Of a stretch of 64,000 nucleotides of DNA, positions 63,834-64,000 are shown piece after piece. A model generated the notes under the pieces. The model was not told the origin of the DNA, did not search any database, and was given only the letters and a program-made list of their open reading frames with translations. The position numbers and the translations under genes are program-made. This DNA is from Nostoc sp. CHAB 5824 (GTDB lineage Bacteria; Cyanobacteriota; Cyanobacteriia; Cyanobacteriales; Nostocaceae): assembly GCF_020829665.1 (NCBI RefSeq), contig NZ_JAIVFT010000002.1, positions 1 to 64,000 on the forward strand, given 5' to 3'. The stretch's first letter is position 1. The number at the start of each line of letters is the position of its first letter.

Positions 63834-64000
63834 TCAACCCTCATTCCATAAACGTTCTAACTGACGCCGCCAAGCAACTAAAACTTCTTCTTGCGCCTCT
63901 GAAGTTTGATTTATTTCGCCCAGCAATCCTTCTGCATAAAAGCGTTCTAAGCTTTGCATAGTAGCTTGCAGAGATTGTCCTTGCTGTTTTGCTGCCTGAA
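63834..64000 (-). CDS. Unknown protein, C-terminal fragment cut by window edge
   Basis: Minus-strand frame entering from the right edge and ending with TGA at 63834-63836. The visible 55 residues (QGQSLQATMQSLERFYAEGL, then EEVLVAWRRQLERLWNEG) are charged and helical. Its start lies outside the window. Family unknown. Confidence 0.55.
   Translation of the reverse strand, partial: QAAKQQGQSLQATMQSLERFYAEGLLGEINQTSEAQEEVLVAWRRQLERLWNEG

Overview
The window comes from a filamentous, very probably heterocyst-forming cyanobacterium of the Nostoc/Anabaena group. Four things point there: the HIP1 octamer GCGATCGC is very frequent; heptameric short tandem repeats (TGACTGT, GTCATTA, CAACAGT types) sit in many gaps; the Rubisco genes have the order rbcL-rbcX-rbcS with a Rubisco activase nearby that carries an SSU-like tail; and many families are typically cyanobacterial (Uma2, DUF2358, CAP-domain, RTX and YD-repeat proteins, FHA-GGDEF-EAL, POTRA/ShlB porin). 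I recognised no tRNA, rRNA or CRISPR array. One structural RNA is clear: the SRP RNA on the minus strand at about 12.82-12.92 kb.

Layout. 0-0.2 kb: edge of an IS630-like element. 0.2-7.3 kb: a giant hybrid Ser/Thr-His kinase (minus). 7.6-11.2 kb: ccdA-ccs1 cytochrome c maturation pair and a solo pstS (plus). 11.3-18 kb, mostly minus: queF, a Cys-rich protein, a phasin-like protein, SRP RNA, a YciI-like protein, a PQQ-type sugar dehydrogenase, an RTX protein and an SDR protein. 18-21 kb: a relic fragment, a degenerate sensor kinase and a Cys-less rhodanese with amphipathic repeats. 21.4-24.5 kb: an RNase D-like exonuclease, two CAP-domain paralogues and a small coiled-coil protein. 24.6-32.2 kb: a methyltransferase with trpB, SUI1, a Pmp3-like peptide, a beta carbonic anhydrase, trpC and lpdA. 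32.8-44.6 kb, plus: a SWIM protein, a TpsB porin, FHA-PAS-GAF-GGDEF-EAL, an HDAC-like deacetylase, a small membrane peptide, TerB, murF and a GNAT. 44.7-54.4 kb, mostly minus: a 655-aa YD/calcium-repeat RTX protein, a murF relic, fasciclin, trmFO, two Uma2 proteins with DUF6887/6888-like genes and relics, panB and a beta-propeller. 55.2-60.6 kb: rbcL-rbcX-rbcS, an SGNH hydrolase, a broken PIN toxin-antitoxin pair and rca. 60.9-64 kb: small unknown genes, a minisatellite and a MITE-like element.

Functional links. Carbon fixation is the strongest theme: Rubisco subunits, chaperone, activase and a carbonic anhydrase. Tryptophan synthesis is represented by trpB and trpC; ccdA and ccs1 are the System II c-type cytochrome pair. 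Several genes suggest an elaborate surface and signalling repertoire.

The most unusual material is in the repeats. A murF relic at 47.2-47.4 kb carries a palindromic insert of about 27 bp at each of two positions where the intact murF has a HIP1 octamer. Two MITE-like elements share their ends with the IS630-like element at the window edge. One leader of about 110-120 bp, including the first five codons, precedes both the deacetylase and the acetyltransferase gene. A 655-aa protein interleaves YD and calcium-binding motifs in 27-residue repeats.
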